A DNA stretch of 64,000 nt from Sungkyunkwania multivorans (GTDB lineage: Bacteria; Bacteroidota; Bacteroidia; Flavobacteriales; Flavobacteriaceae), in NCBI RefSeq assembly GCF_042675645.1, contig NZ_JBHTJH010000005.1, forward strand, positions 1 to 64,000, given 5' to 3'. Below the pieces are notes generated by a model. It saw only the letters and a program-made list of their open reading frames with translations, ran no database searches and was not told the DNA's origin. A program made the position numbers and the translations under genes. Shown in pieces: positions 31,534 to 41,571 of the stretch; the stretch's first letter is position 1; each line of letters starts with the position of its first letter.

Positions 31534-33360
31534 TCATTCAAAAGATTGCATCTCTACCAGCTTGCTATAAGTTCCTTTGTTCGCCATCAATTGGTCGTGC
31601 GAGCCTTGTTCTACGATCTTGCCTTTCTGCATCACTACGATAGTGTCTGCATTCTGTATGGTGGACAGTCGGTGGGCGATGACGATAGAAGTTCTATTCT
31701 TCATCATATTCTCTAGTGCGATCTGCACCAACCGTTCGGATTCGGTATCAAGGGCCGAAGTCGCCTCATCCAGTACCATGATCGGTGGGTTCTTGAGTAC
31801 GGCTCTCGCTATGGAAAGGCGTTGTTTCTGCCCTCCACTAAGTTTGTTGCCACTATCGCCTATATTGGTATCTAAACCTTGGGGGAGCTCCATGACAAAT
31901 TCGTAAGCATTGGCAATTTGTAAAGCTTCGATGATCTCTTCTTCCGCAGCGTTCTCCTTTCCCAATAGAATATTGTTGCGCACGCTGTCATTGAATAAGA
32001 TAGAATCCTGGGTGACCATACCCATAAGACCACGAAGCGAGGCTTTTTTAAGATCTCTGATGTCAATACCATCAATATTGATACTTCCTTCGTTAACATC
32101 ATAGAACCTCGTGACCAGATTGGCGATGGTGCTCTTTCCACTTCCAGATTGTCCTACCAACGCGATCGTCTTTCCTTTTGGGACGACTATTGAGAAATTT
32201 TTTAGCACATAATCATTCTCATACTTGAAGGAAACATTCTCTATCGTGATTCGTTCATCGAAGGTATTTTTAGCTATAGCATCAACTTTGTCTTCGATCG
32301 GATTTTCGGTCTCTAGCACTTCGAGTACTCTGGTCGCTGCGGCATCACCACGTTTTACGCTATAACTCGCCTTTGAAATGGCCTTTGCAGGTGTCAAAAT
32401 ATTGTAGGCAAGCATAATATAGCCCAGGAAAAAACTGGGCTCCATGGTTTTTTCGACAAATACCAAATAACCGCCATAGACCAAAAGAACGCCTATCACT
32501 ATAATGCCTAAAAACTCACTGACCGGCGAAGCAAGATTCTGGCGATTCATCACCGCGTTGGAATATTGATAAAAGCGATCTTTAGATTCGGCAAATTTCT
32601 TTTCGAAGATGCCTTCGGCGGTGAACGCTTTGATCACCTTGAGCCCCCCCAAAGCTTCTTCTACGATAGACAAAAAGGTGCCCTGTTCTTTCTGAAGTTT
32701 GGTCGAGGAGCGTTTTAATGACTTTCCTATCCTAGAGATGATAATTCCTGTTACTGGAATAAAAACGAAAACGAACAAGGTTAATTTTACACTGAAGATG
32801 ATCATGGTGATCAACGAAAACAGGATGGTCAGAGGTTCCCTAAATATCATTTCCAATACCGAGAGAAAAGAATTACGGATTTCATCTACATCGCTCGAGA
32901 GCCTAGCTATGGTATCTCCCTTGGTCTTATCGGAATATTGTCCAATAGGAAGGGAAATGACTTTTTTGAAAAGACGATTACGAAGATCTCTCACCACGCC
33001 ATTTCGTAAGAACGTAATAAAGAACATCGCGGCATAATTGAAGAGATTCTTTAGCATGAAGATCGTGATGATCATCCCTATCATGTACAACAACACCTTG
33101 AATTCACCATGTTCTTCTACTTTAGTTGAAATAAAATAATTGAGATAGCTCTGCAAATAGTCTTTCAATTCATAAAATCCTTTATAGACAGGCGCTGCAT
33201 ATTTTACTCTTTCTTTAGAGAAGATGACCTGTAAGACCGGTATCAAGGCCACAAACGATAGGGTGCTGAAGAGCGCGTACAGAATATTGAAAAAGATGTT
33301 AAGGTAGGCGTACTTTTTATAGGGCCCTGCAAAGCGCAGTATTTTTCTGAAATAATTCAT
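31534..33360 (-). CDS. ABC exporter, MsbA-like half transporter
   Basis: A 608-residue half-size ABC exporter with fused TM domain (six helices, to about 330) and ATPase. Walker A is GQSGSGKST, signature LSGGQKQRLS, Walker B IMVLDEATSALD, with the H-loop IAHRLSTI. The class exports lipids, LPS core or drugs as a homodimer. Its ATG overlaps the stop of the phosphosugar mutase gene by one base (TAATG), so the two are coupled; with the GT2 gene further upstream the context is envelope biogenesis. Confidence 0.9.
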   Translation of the reverse strand: MNYFRKILRFAGPYKKYAYLNIFFNILYALFSTLSFVALIPVLQVIFSKERVKYAAPVYKGFYELKDYLQSYLNYFISTKVEEHGEFKVLLYMIGMIITIFMLKNLFNYAAMFFITFLRNGVVRDLRNRLFKKVISLPIGQYSDKTKGDTIARLSSDVDEIRNSFLSVLEMIFREPLTILFSLITMIIFSVKLTLFVFVFIPVTGIIISRIGKSLKRSSTKLQKEQGTFLSIVEEALGGLKVIKAFTAEGIFEKKFAESKDRFYQYSNAVMNRQNLASPVSEFLGIIVIGVLLVYGGYLVFVEKTMEPSFFLGYIMLAYNILTPAKAISKASYSVKRGDAAATRVLEVLETENPIEDKVDAIAKNTFDERITIENVSFKYENDYVLKNFSIVVPKGKTIALVGQSGSGKSTIANLVTRFYDVNEGSINIDGIDIRDLKKASLRGLMGMVTQDSILFNDSVRNNILLGKENAAEEEIIEALQIANAYEFVMELPQGLDTNIGDSGNKLSGGQKQRLSIARAVLKNPPIMVLDEATSALDTESERLVQIALENMMKNRTSIVIAHRLSTIQNADTIVVMQKGKIVEQGSHDQLMANKGTYSKLVEMQSFE

Positions 33361-35075
33361 TAAACTAAATTAAGTTCCTTGACTATTCGATCGATCTTAG
33401 CCTCTAATACTGATTCAACTTCTGAAAACTTTGTAGTGGATGCCAACTTTTGGTGTACGCTAAAGTAAAACTTGATCTTAGGTTCTGTGCCACTGGGACG
33501 TGCAGCAATTTTGGTCCCGTCTTCGGTATAATAGATAAGGACATTGGATTTTGGTACTGTAAGCGCTTCTTCTATTCCGGTGATCATATTTTTTGACACC
33601 GAACTTTGATAATCCTCTATCTTCACCACTTTAGCACCATCTATAGTTTCAAGTGGCCGCTGGCGCAGGTCGATCATTGTCTGTTTTATCTCTTCAGCTC
33701 CGCTGATGCCCTTACGCACCAAAGAGATCAACCTTTCTTTGTACAGGCCATGCTTCACATACAATTCGATCAGCTGCTTGTATAATGAGCTTCCGCTAGC
33801 TTTTGCCTGAGTGGCGATCTCGCATGCCAGTAAGGATGCGGTCACCGCATCTTTATCTCTTACAAAATCACCTGTCATAAATCCAAAACTCTCTTCCCCG
33901 CCACCGATAAAATCTTGTTCTGGATGGTCCTTGATCATCTTTGCGATCCATTTAAAGCCTGTGAGTCCAATTTTGCATTCCACATTGTAGGCTTCCGCCA
34001 GGCGCTCCATCATCGGTGTAGAAACAATGGTAGAGCCTATGAATTCGTTCCCATCGATCTTCCCTTCTTTTTTCCACTGTTCCAGCAAAAAGTGGGTCAT
34101 CACGACCATGGTCTGATTTCCATTGAGCAAGATCATCTTGTTGTCTAGGTCCCTAACGGCAATTCCCAAGCGATCACTATCTGGATCGGTACCGATCACC
34201 ATATCGGCATTGGTCTCTTCGGCTATTTTCAACGCCATTTCCAAGGCTTCAGGCTCCTCGGGATTTGGTGATTTCACGGTAGGAAAGTTGCCATCGGGTT
34301 TGGCCTGTGCTTCAACGATGTGTACGTTTCCATAACCGGCACGTTTCAATACTTCGGGCAAAATGGTGATCGACGTACCATGCAATGAGGTAAAAACGAT
34401 CTTGAACTGATCCTTTCCTTTTACGTTAAAACTAGCATTCGCTATAGATGCTTCAATGAAAGCTTCGTCGAACTCCTCGCCGATCGTCTGAATCAAAGAA
34501 GCGTCAGATTCAAATCTTATATCCGAGAACTTCAATGAATTGATCTCATTGATGATCTCGGCATCTTGTGGAGGAACGATCTGTCCGCCATCGGTCCAAT
34601 ACACCTTATAGCCATTATATTCTGGTGGATTGTGAGAAGCTGTAAGTACGATTCCACAATGGCAATCGAGATATTTTACCGCAAAGGACAGCTCTGGTGT
34701 TGGCCGCAATTCTGAAAACAAGAACACTTGGACCCCGTTTGCAGAGAAAACATCCGCGACCACTCGGGCTAGCGTATCACTATTATGACGACAATCATAG
34801 GCGATAGCTACTTTTAGGGCTTCGTCTGGATATACGTTCTTAAGATAATTGCTAAGTCCTTGGGTATTCTTGCCTAATGTATATTTGTTAATGCGATTGG
34901 TGCCTACGCCCATTACGCCTCTCATCCCTCCGGTACCAAATTCAAGATCCTTGTAGAAACTTTCCACAGCCTCTTCGGGTTTCTGGTCTAGGAGTTCTTT
35001 TACTGCTATTTGCGTTTCGTGATCAAAAGTTGGAGAAAGCCACTCGTTGGCTCTTGTGAGTATTTCCTTGTCCAT
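33360..35075 (-). CDS. Phospho-sugar mutase (phosphoglucomutase/phosphomannomutase)
   Basis: A 571-residue alpha-D-phosphohexomutase interconverting sugar 1- and 6-phosphates. Catalytic phosphoserine S147 lies in TASHNPPEYNGYK, the metal loop is GTDPDSDRLG, the sugar-specificity loop GGGEESFGF, and the phosphate-binding loop RPSGTEPKIKFY. The length (about 570) fits the PgcA-type long form. Cytoplasmic; feeds glycogen, nucleotide-sugar and envelope synthesis. It is coupled to the downstream exporter and preceded by GT2 and DUF4199 genes on the same strand. Confidence 0.93.
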   Translation of the reverse strand: MDKEILTRANEWLSPTFDHETQIAVKELLDQKPEEAVESFYKDLEFGTGGMRGVMGVGTNRINKYTLGKNTQGLSNYLKNVYPDEALKVAIAYDCRHNSDTLARVVADVFSANGVQVFLFSELRPTPELSFAVKYLDCHCGIVLTASHNPPEYNGYKVYWTDGGQIVPPQDAEIINEINSLKFSDIRFESDASLIQTIGEEFDEAFIEASIANASFNVKGKDQFKIVFTSLHGTSITILPEVLKRAGYGNVHIVEAQAKPDGNFPTVKSPNPEEPEALEMALKIAEETNADMVIGTDPDSDRLGIAVRDLDNKMILLNGNQTMVVMTHFLLEQWKKEGKIDGNEFIGSTIVSTPMMERLAEAYNVECKIGLTGFKWIAKMIKDHPEQDFIGGGEESFGFMTGDFVRDKDAVTASLLACEIATQAKASGSSLYKQLIELYVKHGLYKERLISLVRKGISGAEEIKQTMIDLRQRPLETIDGAKVVKIEDYQSSVSKNMITGIEEALTVPKSNVLIYYTEDGTKIAARPSGTEPKIKFYFSVHQKLASTTKFSEVESVLEAKIDRIVKELNLV

Positions 35076-35155
35076 AGGATTTTACAGCAGAATTTGTACC
35101 TGCAAAAATAGGCTTTTACGCGGAACTGGAATTTTAAAGCACATGATAATTTACT

Positions 35156-36103
35156 CTATATATTCGTTTGTTGGGAAATTTTATAGCGTTCGCCACTTCT
35201 TTTTGTTCGCAAAATGATTTCGCCCAGAAAGCCTGCGAGAAAAAATTGTGTCCCTAGGATCATCGTTGTCAAAGCGATATAAAATTCGGGACGTTGCGTA
35301 ATAAGGCGCCCTAACTTTTCTATAAAAAGTTTATCGATTCCCAGATAGACGGCAAACAAGAGTCCCACAGCGAACATGATAGAACCGATGAGTCCAAAAA
35401 AGTGCATGGGACGCTTTCCGAAGCGAGACATGAACCAAATGGTGATCAGGTCGAGAAAGCCGTTGATAAATCGGTCCATCCCAAATTTAGTATGTCCATA
35501 TTTACGCGCTTGATGTTGAACCACTTTCTCTCCGATCTTTGAAAACCCAACATTCTTGGCCAGCACAGGAATATAGCGATGCATTTCTCCATGAACATCG
35601 ATGCTCTTTATCACAGTGTTTCGATATGCTTTTAGCCCACAATTAAAGTCATGCAGTTTTAGGCCAGAGGTTCTCCTCGCAGCCCAATTGAAGAGTTTGG
35701 AAGGTAGATTTTTGGAGATTACAGAATCATAGCGTTTTTTCTTCCAGCCAGATACAAGATCGTATTGATCCTCGACGACCATCTTGTAAAGCTCTGGAAT
35801 TTCTTCCGGATTATCTTGTAGGTCTGCATCCATGGTAATCACCACGTCTCCTTTGGCAGCGGCAAAACCGGCATGTAAAGCCTGTGATTTGCCAAAATTC
35901 TTTAAAAACCGAATTCCTTTTACCTCCTTCTGTTCTTTAGAAAGTCGGTCGATGATACTCCAGGACGCGTCGGTGCTGCCATCGTCGATAAAAAGAATCT
36001 CGTATGTAAAGCGATTGGATCGCATTACTCTTGCGATCCAATCGTATAGTTCTTGTAGCGATTCTGCTTCGTTAAGTAGTGGTATTACTACTGAAATGTT
36101 CAT
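35156..36103 (-). CDS. Family 2 glycosyltransferase, polyprenyl-phosphate sugar type
   Basis: A 315-residue GT2 with a GT-A domain: VVIPLLNEAESL at the N-terminus, FIDDGSTDAS, the DxD-type MDADLQDNPEEIP and a QHQARKYGHTKF segment. Two C-terminal TM helices (about 235-258 and 270-295) place it in the DPM1/ArnC-like group, which transfers a sugar from NDP-sugar to undecaprenyl phosphate. It lies between DUF4199 and the mutase gene. A link with lipid-linked glycan synthesis is probable; the sugar is not predictable. Confidence 0.9.
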   Translation of the reverse strand: MNISVVIPLLNEAESLQELYDWIARVMRSNRFTYEILFIDDGSTDASWSIIDRLSKEQKEVKGIRFLKNFGKSQALHAGFAAAKGDVVITMDADLQDNPEEIPELYKMVVEDQYDLVSGWKKKRYDSVISKNLPSKLFNWAARRTSGLKLHDFNCGLKAYRNTVIKSIDVHGEMHRYIPVLAKNVGFSKIGEKVVQHQARKYGHTKFGMDRFINGFLDLITIWFMSRFGKRPMHFFGLIGSIMFAVGLLFAVYLGIDKLFIEKLGRLITQRPEFYIALTTMILGTQFFLAGFLGEIILRTKRSGERYKISQQTNI

Positions 36104-36142
36104 TTACTATACATTAGTATGAACGGTAAAAATAGTGATTTG

Positions 36143-36661
36143 TTAGTAATCTGGCTGCGCTTTTTTAAGGATTAGACCTCCAACCAGGCCAACAACTAAT
36201 CCGAAGAGAACATACATGATCAAAATTACTGGATATCCTATCCAAAAGTACTTGATTCCCATTTCCTTTTGCTGTTGCATTTGTTCTGGAGTAATATTCG
36301 ATTCTTGAGCAGCTTCGGCCAGTTTAAAGTCCATGACCTTTGCGGCAAACTCTGGATCAAGTACATTCGATAGCAAAATGGTGTATAAGATCATCAGTAT
36401 GCCGGTAATAACCATTATTCCTGTGCCCATCTTCAATCCTTGAGAGAGCTTCAAGAATCCATCGTTCGCTTTTCTAAAGCTATAAATAGCCCAGATAATA
36501 AGGCCAGCCGCGATGATCATTTGCGCTATTCCAGCTGCAGAATTTTCTCGATAAATCTTTTCAGGGAAATAGAACATTGCACTAAAAGCAACTCCTAGAG
36601 ATCCTAAAATAAGACCATAGGTCCATGCAAATTTACCTGTTTTTGGTGGTTGTTTTTCCAT
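36143..36661 (-). CDS. DUF4199 membrane protein
   Basis: A 172-residue protein with four TM helices (about 12-33, 43-62, 78-100, 142-165) and a soluble loop rich in Glu/Gln (EAAQESNITPEQMQQQKEM). It matches the DUF4199 pattern widespread in Bacteroidota, nearly always beside a GT2 gene as here (39-bp gap). Function unknown. The AT-rich region upstream serves the divergent ribosomal protein gene as well. Confidence 0.82.
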   Translation of the reverse strand: MEKQPPKTGKFAWTYGLILGSLGVAFSAMFYFPEKIYRENSAAGIAQMIIAAGLIIWAIYSFRKANDGFLKLSQGLKMGTGIMVITGILMILYTILLSNVLDPEFAAKVMDFKLAEAAQESNITPEQMQQQKEMGIKYFWIGYPVILIMYVLFGLVVGLVGGLILKKAQPDY

Positions 36662-36753
36662 AATTTAGTTTGTTTACAGTTATCAAGTTAGTAAACATTC
36701 TTAAGGTTTTGTTACAGTCTTTAAATTTTTCATGTAATTTTACTTTTAGCGTC

Positions 36754-36783
36754 TTGGAATTTTATAAAAAAACAGTACATTTG
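36754..36783 (+). promoter_or_regulatory. Consensus promoter of rpmE2
   Basis: TTG (36754-36756), 19-bp spacer, TACATTTG (36776-36783). Both boxes and the spacing match the Bacteroidota consensus. The following bases CACCCGC resemble those after the rpmH promoter (CACCGC). Leader of about 55 nt. Confidence 0.85.
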
Positions 36784-36844
36784 CACCCGCCTAAACATAG
36801 TTGACAGGCCTAAATAGAAAAACGATATTTAAAGATATACTAAG

Positions 36845-37096
36845 ATGAAAAAGGGAATCCATCCAGAGAACTATAGAATGGTAGCGTTTAAAGATATGTC
36901 CAATGATGATGTGTTCTTAACGAAGTCTACTGCTGATACCAAAGAGACCATCGAGATCGACGGTGCAGAGTATCCATTGATAAAGTTGGAAATTTCTAGA
37001 ACATCACATCCATATTATACTGGTAAATCCAAGTTGGTCGATACCGCTGGACGTATCGATAAGTTCAAGAACAAATATGCAAAATTCAAAAAGTAA
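36845..37096 (+). CDS. rpmE2: 50S ribosomal protein L31 type B
   Basis: An 83-residue bL31 of the zinc-free B type: no cysteines, start MKKGIHPENYRMVAFKDMS, with conserved SRTSHPYYTGK near the middle and DKFKNKYAKFK at the end. It is a component of the large ribosomal subunit at the intersubunit bridge. It stands alone, with a consensus promoter and its own terminator, as expected for a highly expressed gene. Being the zinc-independent form, it does not itself store zinc. Confidence 0.97.
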   Translation: MKKGIHPENYRMVAFKDMSNDDVFLTKSTADTKETIEIDGAEYPLIKLEISRTSHPYYTGKSKLVDTAGRIDKFKNKYAKFKK

Positions 37097-37121
37097 ATTC
37101 TCTTACTTTTACAATATATGA

Positions 37122-37147
37122 AACCTCCGAATTTTCGGAGGTTTTTT
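37122..37147 (+). terminator. Intrinsic terminator, rpmE2
   Basis: Perfect 10-bp stem AACCTCCGAA / TTCGGAGGTT with loop TT, then T-run to 37147. Confidence 0.92.
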
Positions 37148-37214
37148 ATTTTACAAGAATCATCGTTGATCGCAGCTCCGTTAAATCAGCTATATTTACT
37201 AAAAAATTTGAAAG

Positions 37215-38390
37215 ATGAATTATATTCTCTTTGATGGGCCTTCCCGCAATGCATTGCTGCCATTTACTTTTACCCGACCCGTTGCCGATATCCGCATTGG
37301 AATACTCTCCATTAGAGAAAAATGGGAGAAATATTTGGGTTACACGACAACGACCGTCACTGAGGAATATTTGTCCGAAAAATGGCCTATGGTCGAGTTA
37401 GAAGAGAATGTGATGCTCAATGCCTCCTTTTTGCCCAATGAAGAGATCGTGGCCTTGGTGAAATCCTTAGAAGAAAATCAGGCAGTGTTCTGTGGGGAGG
37501 AGGTCATCGCGTTTTTCACTACCTCGGCTCAAGAAGAGGTAGATTTAGAAAAATATGAGGCCATAGAATATGATGGCGATGTTTTACGCGTAGAAAATAC
37601 ATGGGATATCTTCTCTAAGAATGCTATGGCTTTAGAGGCAGATTTCGAGTTGCTGACCAAAGGAAGAAAATCGCAACCGATTCCGACAAGCAACAATGTG
37701 ATCGCTGCCGAAAATATTTTCTTAGAGGAAGGGGCGAAGGTAGAATTCTGTACGTTAAATGCATCCACCGGGCCGATATACATAGGGAAAGGGGCAGAGA
37801 TCATGGAAGGCAGCATCATCAGAGGTGGCTTGGCCATGTGCGAGCATTCGGTTCTAAAACTAGGTTCCAAGATCTATGGTGCCACGACCGTAGGTCCGTA
37901 TTGTAAGGTTGGAGGAGAGGTAAACAATTCGGTTTTGTTTGCTTATTCCAATAAGGGGCACGAAGGCTTTTTGGGAAATTCGGTATTAGGCGAATGGTGC
38001 AACCTTGGTGCAGACACCAACAATTCTAATTTGAAGAACAACTACGCACCGGTACGATTATGGAGCTACGAAACAGAGAACTTCGCTAAAACTGGTTTGC
38101 AGTTTTGCGGGCTAATGATGGGAGATCATAGTAAGTGTGGTATCAACACCATGTTCAATACAGGAACAGTGGTAGGGGTAAGTGCCAATATCTTTGGGAG
38201 TGGCTTTCCTAGAAATTTCATCCCGAGCTTTGTCTGGGGAGGCGCCTCAGGATTTACCACCTATCTACCAAAAAAAGCCTATGAAACCGCTAGAGCAATG
38301 ATGGCAAGGCGGGATATTGCGTTCGATGCCAAGGAGCAGGCCATCTTAGACCATATATTCGAGGAAACCAAGAAGTGGCGAAAGGATTAA
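37215..38390 (+). CDS. GlmU-family putative sugar nucleotidyltransferase
   Basis: A 391-residue protein. The N-terminal half begins MNYILFDGPSRNALLPFTFTRP, a modified nucleotidyltransferase start without the usual GxGTR loop. The C-terminal half (about 175-350) is a left-handed beta helix with hexapeptide repeats, including EAKVEFC-, IYIGKGAEIMEGSII and SVLKLGSKIYGATTVG-type segments. It is common in Bacteroidota under the name GlmU family and may bind a sugar phosphate; true UDP-GlcNAc synthesis is not shown. Its end overlaps by 4 bp the stop of the convergent peptide-binding protein gene. Confidence 0.85.
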   Translation: MNYILFDGPSRNALLPFTFTRPVADIRIGILSIREKWEKYLGYTTTTVTEEYLSEKWPMVELEENVMLNASFLPNEEIVALVKSLEENQAVFCGEEVIAFFTTSAQEEVDLEKYEAIEYDGDVLRVENTWDIFSKNAMALEADFELLTKGRKSQPIPTSNNVIAAENIFLEEGAKVEFCTLNASTGPIYIGKGAEIMEGSIIRGGLAMCEHSVLKLGSKIYGATTVGPYCKVGGEVNNSVLFAYSNKGHEGFLGNSVLGEWCNLGADTNNSNLKNNYAPVRLWSYETENFAKTGLQFCGLMMGDHSKCGINTMFNTGTVVGVSANIFGSGFPRNFIPSFVWGGASGFTTYLPKKAYETARAMMARRDIAFDAKEQAILDHIFEETKKWRKD

Positions 38391-40045
38391 TCCTTTGCAA
38401 TAAGAACATCTGATCTAGGGGTCTTCCTTACTTTTTTCAATGTCAATAGGTTAATTGGATTGATTCCCAGCCCATGAACATTCTTTCGTGTAAATCGAAC
38501 CACCTCGTCATAGTATAGCGGTACCACAGGAGCCTTGGACATCACCAGCGAGTCCATCTTGGTATATAGCGCCTCTCGCTTTTTTTTGTCCGTGATCGTA
38601 AAAGATCTTTCGAAAAGTGGATCAAAGGCCGGGTCTGAAAAGTGGGTATAGTTTGGCCCGTTGGGTGTGAAGTTCGGGGTGTAAAATACCGAAAGGTAAT
38701 TCTCAGGGTCAGGATAATCTGCGATCCAACTACCTCTAAAAACATCCAATTGACCAGACGATTTTTTTTGTCTCAGCGTTGGTGCAGGCATTACCTCGAC
38801 AGCGATTTCCAACCCCAGTTTTCCCAATTCGCGTTGAATGTATTCACAAAAATCTTGATATTGACTGTTTGTGCCGATAGCGATGCTCGGATTTTGGTCG
38901 CCTGTCAGTGCCTTGTATTCCTCGATGAGCGCCTTGGCCTTCTTTGGTTGATAGTCATAATAGACAATGTCCTTATAACCAGGCATTCCCTTTGGAATAA
39001 ACCCGGCGTAGGCAGGGTAACCAACACTATTGCGCAAATACTTCATCATCTTATCCCTGTCGAAACCGTAGTTTACGGCCTTTCTTATAAGCTCTGAGTT
39101 TACTGCAGGCGTCTTACTGTCTAAATAGAACCCTAAGAATTCTGTATTTAGAAAAGGACCTTTTTGCATGTTCACTTCCTCTTGGTACTTTTCTCGAAGT
39201 TTTCCATCTGCGGTGAGGATCTCGTCGATATAGGAGTTGTCCAAACTATTCAAAAAATCGATATTTCCCTGGGCGAATTGTAAGAACTCACTCTGCTTAT
39301 CTGGAAGGAAGGTCACTGCGATGGCTTCGAGATAGGGGAGTTGTTGCCCCTTATCATCCTTTTCGTAGTACAACTCATTACGGCGCATCACCAATTTCAC
39401 ATTCTCTTCCCATAGTTTGAATTTAAAAGGACCTGTGCCTATTGGATGAGAACGAAAATCATTTCCAAAATGTTCCGCTACTTCATGGGGTACCACAGCT
39501 ACATATTGCATGGTCATCAATCCCAAGAAAGCGGGGAAAGGATTTTTTAATCGAATGCGAAAAATTGAATCATTGATAGCGCTGTATTGCGCGACATTAT
39601 TTAGTACCCAACCGCCGGGAGAAGCTACCTTCGCATCTTTCAATCGGTCAAAACTATAGACAAAATCATTGGCGACCACAGTACGGGTGCTATCTTTTCC
39701 AAAGAGAGGTGATTTATGAAAGTAAACATCGTCTCTAAGAAAAAAATCATAGGTAAGACCGTCTTCACTGATTTCCCAGCGTTTTGCCAAATCCGGGACA
39801 GGGGTGAGGTCGTCCTCGAGTTGCAGCAAACTGCTGAACATTTGGTTGATTGGCCAAATATTGGGGGGATTCCTTGCAAAAGCCGGATCTAGCGAGGTAG
39901 TGTTGGCGTGTTCGTTGTACCTAAAGACCAGATGGTCACGACTGGATGTTGATTCACTTTGACAGGAAATACATAATACAAATAGACAACCTATTGAAAA
40001 ATAAGTGATTATTTGAGATTGGAAGCTAATGTTCGATTTTAACAA
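38387..40045 (-). CDS. ABC-type peptide-binding lipoprotein (SBP family 5)
   Basis: A 552-residue solute-binding lipoprotein: N-terminal TM leader, Cys28 in CISC, then Ser/Thr-rich linker. The family 5 fold is recognised by RYNEHANTTSLDPAFA, the segment DGLTYDFFLRDDVYFH and SAVNYGFDRDKMM-type helices late in the protein. It binds oligopeptides or related solutes for ABC import or sensing. No permease or ATPase genes adjoin it, so it works with components encoded elsewhere or has another role, for example in peptidoglycan-fragment recovery. Confidence 0.88.
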   Translation of the reverse strand: MLKSNISFQSQIITYFSIGCLFVLCISCQSESTSSRDHLVFRYNEHANTTSLDPAFARNPPNIWPINQMFSSLLQLEDDLTPVPDLAKRWEISEDGLTYDFFLRDDVYFHKSPLFGKDSTRTVVANDFVYSFDRLKDAKVASPGGWVLNNVAQYSAINDSIFRIRLKNPFPAFLGLMTMQYVAVVPHEVAEHFGNDFRSHPIGTGPFKFKLWEENVKLVMRRNELYYEKDDKGQQLPYLEAIAVTFLPDKQSEFLQFAQGNIDFLNSLDNSYIDEILTADGKLREKYQEEVNMQKGPFLNTEFLGFYLDSKTPAVNSELIRKAVNYGFDRDKMMKYLRNSVGYPAYAGFIPKGMPGYKDIVYYDYQPKKAKALIEEYKALTGDQNPSIAIGTNSQYQDFCEYIQRELGKLGLEIAVEVMPAPTLRQKKSSGQLDVFRGSWIADYPDPENYLSVFYTPNFTPNGPNYTHFSDPAFDPLFERSFTITDKKKREALYTKMDSLVMSKAPVVPLYYDEVVRFTRKNVHGLGINPINLLTLKKVRKTPRSDVLIAKD

Positions 40046-40060
40046 GACGATAATTGTTGG

Positions 40061-40129
40061 TATCTTTGCACGCTTATTTTAGTGAAGCTGTGGCCCTTTT
40101 CATTTCAGGGTGTTAAGTTAATATATTTG
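40061..40129 (+). promoter_or_regulatory. Two candidate -7 boxes upstream of mtaB
   Basis: TATCTTTG (40061-40068) and TATATTTG (40122-40129) both match TAnnTTTG fully. Neither has a TTG at 19-20 bp spacing. They would give leaders of about 100 or 37 nt. Confidence 0.45.
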
Positions 40130-40172
40130 TAAATGATTTTTAATAGAACTTTTACAAGTTCATTCGAATGAT

Positions 40173-41507
40173 ATGAGCACCAATAAGAAAGTTGCATTCT
40201 ATACCTTGGGTTGTAAGCTGAATTTTTCGGAGACCTCTACCATTGCGCGAACCTTTAGAGAGGAAGGTTTTGACAGGGTTGATTTTTCTGAGAAGGCAGA
40301 TATTTATGTGGTGAATACCTGCTCGGTCACTGAGAATGCTGATAAGCGATTCAAGACGATAGTAAGACAAGCGCAAAAGGTAAATCCTCAGGCTTTTGTC
40401 GCTGCTGTTGGTTGCTATGCTCAGTTGAAACCAGAAGAATTGGCCGCCGTAGATGGTGTGGATCTAGTATTGGGTGCTACCGAAAAATTTAAGATCACCG
40501 ATTATTTGAATGACCTTTCTAAAAACGATATGGGAGAGGTGCATTCTTGTGAGATCGAAGAAGCGGATTTTTATGTTGGAAGCTATTCGATCGGAGACCG
40601 CACTAGGGCCTTTCTAAAGGTTCAGGACGGCTGTGATTATAAATGTACCTATTGTACGATACCGTTGGCAAGGGGTATCTCTAGAAGTGATACGTTGCAT
40701 AATGTATTGAAGAATGCCGCAGAGATCTCGGCTCAGAATATCAAGGAGATCGTGTTGACAGGGGTCAACATTGGAGATTATGGTAAAGGAGAATTTGGCA
40801 ATAAAAAGCACGAACATACCTTCTTTGAGTTGGTTCAAGCCTTGGATGAGATAGAAGGCATAGAGCGTTTGCGCATTTCTTCTATCGAACCTAATTTATT
40901 AAAGAACGAGACGATCGATTTTGTGTCTCAAAGCAGGACCTTTGTACCTCATTTTCATATTCCATTGCAGAGCGGTAGTAACGAGATCTTAAAGTTGATG
41001 CGTCGCCGTTACTTGCGAGAGTTGTATCTGGATAGGGTTTCCCGAATTAAAACGGTGATGCCACATGCTTGTATTGGGGTGGACGTCATTGTTGGCTTCC
41101 CTGGGGAAACCGACGAACATTTTTTGGAAACCTATAATTTTCTTGCTGAGTTGGACATTTCATATCTTCATGTATTCACCTATTCCGAGCGGGACAATAC
41201 CTTGGCGGCAGAAATGGAAGGTGTGGTGCCCAAGAATGTGCGTCATAAAAGGAGTAAAATGCTTCGAGGGCTGTCTGCCAAAAAACGCAGAGCCTTCTAC
41301 GAAAGTCAGCTTGATAGTGAAAGAATAGTGCTTTTTGAAGGGGAGAACAAGGAGGGTTATATTCACGGTTTTACCGAGAATTATGTAAAGGTAAAAGCTC
41401 CTTGGAATCCTGAATTGGTGAACACGCTACATACGGTAAAGCTAACAAAGATAGATGAGGATGGTCTTGTGCGGTTCGAGTTTTTGAATGTCAAAGAGAC
41501 TGTTTAG
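40173..41507 (+). CDS. mtaB: tRNA t6A37 methylthiotransferase MtaB
   Basis: A 444-residue radical-SAM enzyme making ms2t6A at position 37 of ANN-decoding tRNAs. The N-terminal UPF0004 domain holds cluster ligands C14 (LGCKLN), C50 (NTC) and C81 (GCYAQ); the radical-SAM motif is C154, C158 and C161 (CDYKCTYC). The later VGFPGETDEHF segment and a C-terminal TRAM-like domain complete the architecture. The MtaB rather than MiaB assignment rests on the start KVAFYTLGCKLNFSET. Monocistronic, with a strong terminator. Confidence 0.95.
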   Translation: MSTNKKVAFYTLGCKLNFSETSTIARTFREEGFDRVDFSEKADIYVVNTCSVTENADKRFKTIVRQAQKVNPQAFVAAVGCYAQLKPEELAAVDGVDLVLGATEKFKITDYLNDLSKNDMGEVHSCEIEEADFYVGSYSIGDRTRAFLKVQDGCDYKCTYCTIPLARGISRSDTLHNVLKNAAEISAQNIKEIVLTGVNIGDYGKGEFGNKKHEHTFFELVQALDEIEGIERLRISSIEPNLLKNETIDFVSQSRTFVPHFHIPLQSGSNEILKLMRRRYLRELYLDRVSRIKTVMPHACIGVDVIVGFPGETDEHFLETYNFLAELDISYLHVFTYSERDNTLAAEMEGVVPKNVRHKRSKMLRGLSAKKRRAFYESQLDSERIVLFEGENKEGYIHGFTENYVKVKAPWNPELVNTLHTVKLTKIDEDGLVRFEFLNVKETV

Positions 41508-41514
41508 AATACGA

Positions 41515-41551
41515 AAGAAGACCTTGTGTTCTTACAAGGTCTTCTTTTTTT
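41515..41551 (+). terminator. Intrinsic terminator, mtaB
   Basis: Stem AAGAAGACCTTGT / ACAAGGTCTTCTT (perfect 13 bp) followed by a T-run to 41551. Confidence 0.93.
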
Positions 41552-41571
41552 AAATATGGTCTGCTGCACTT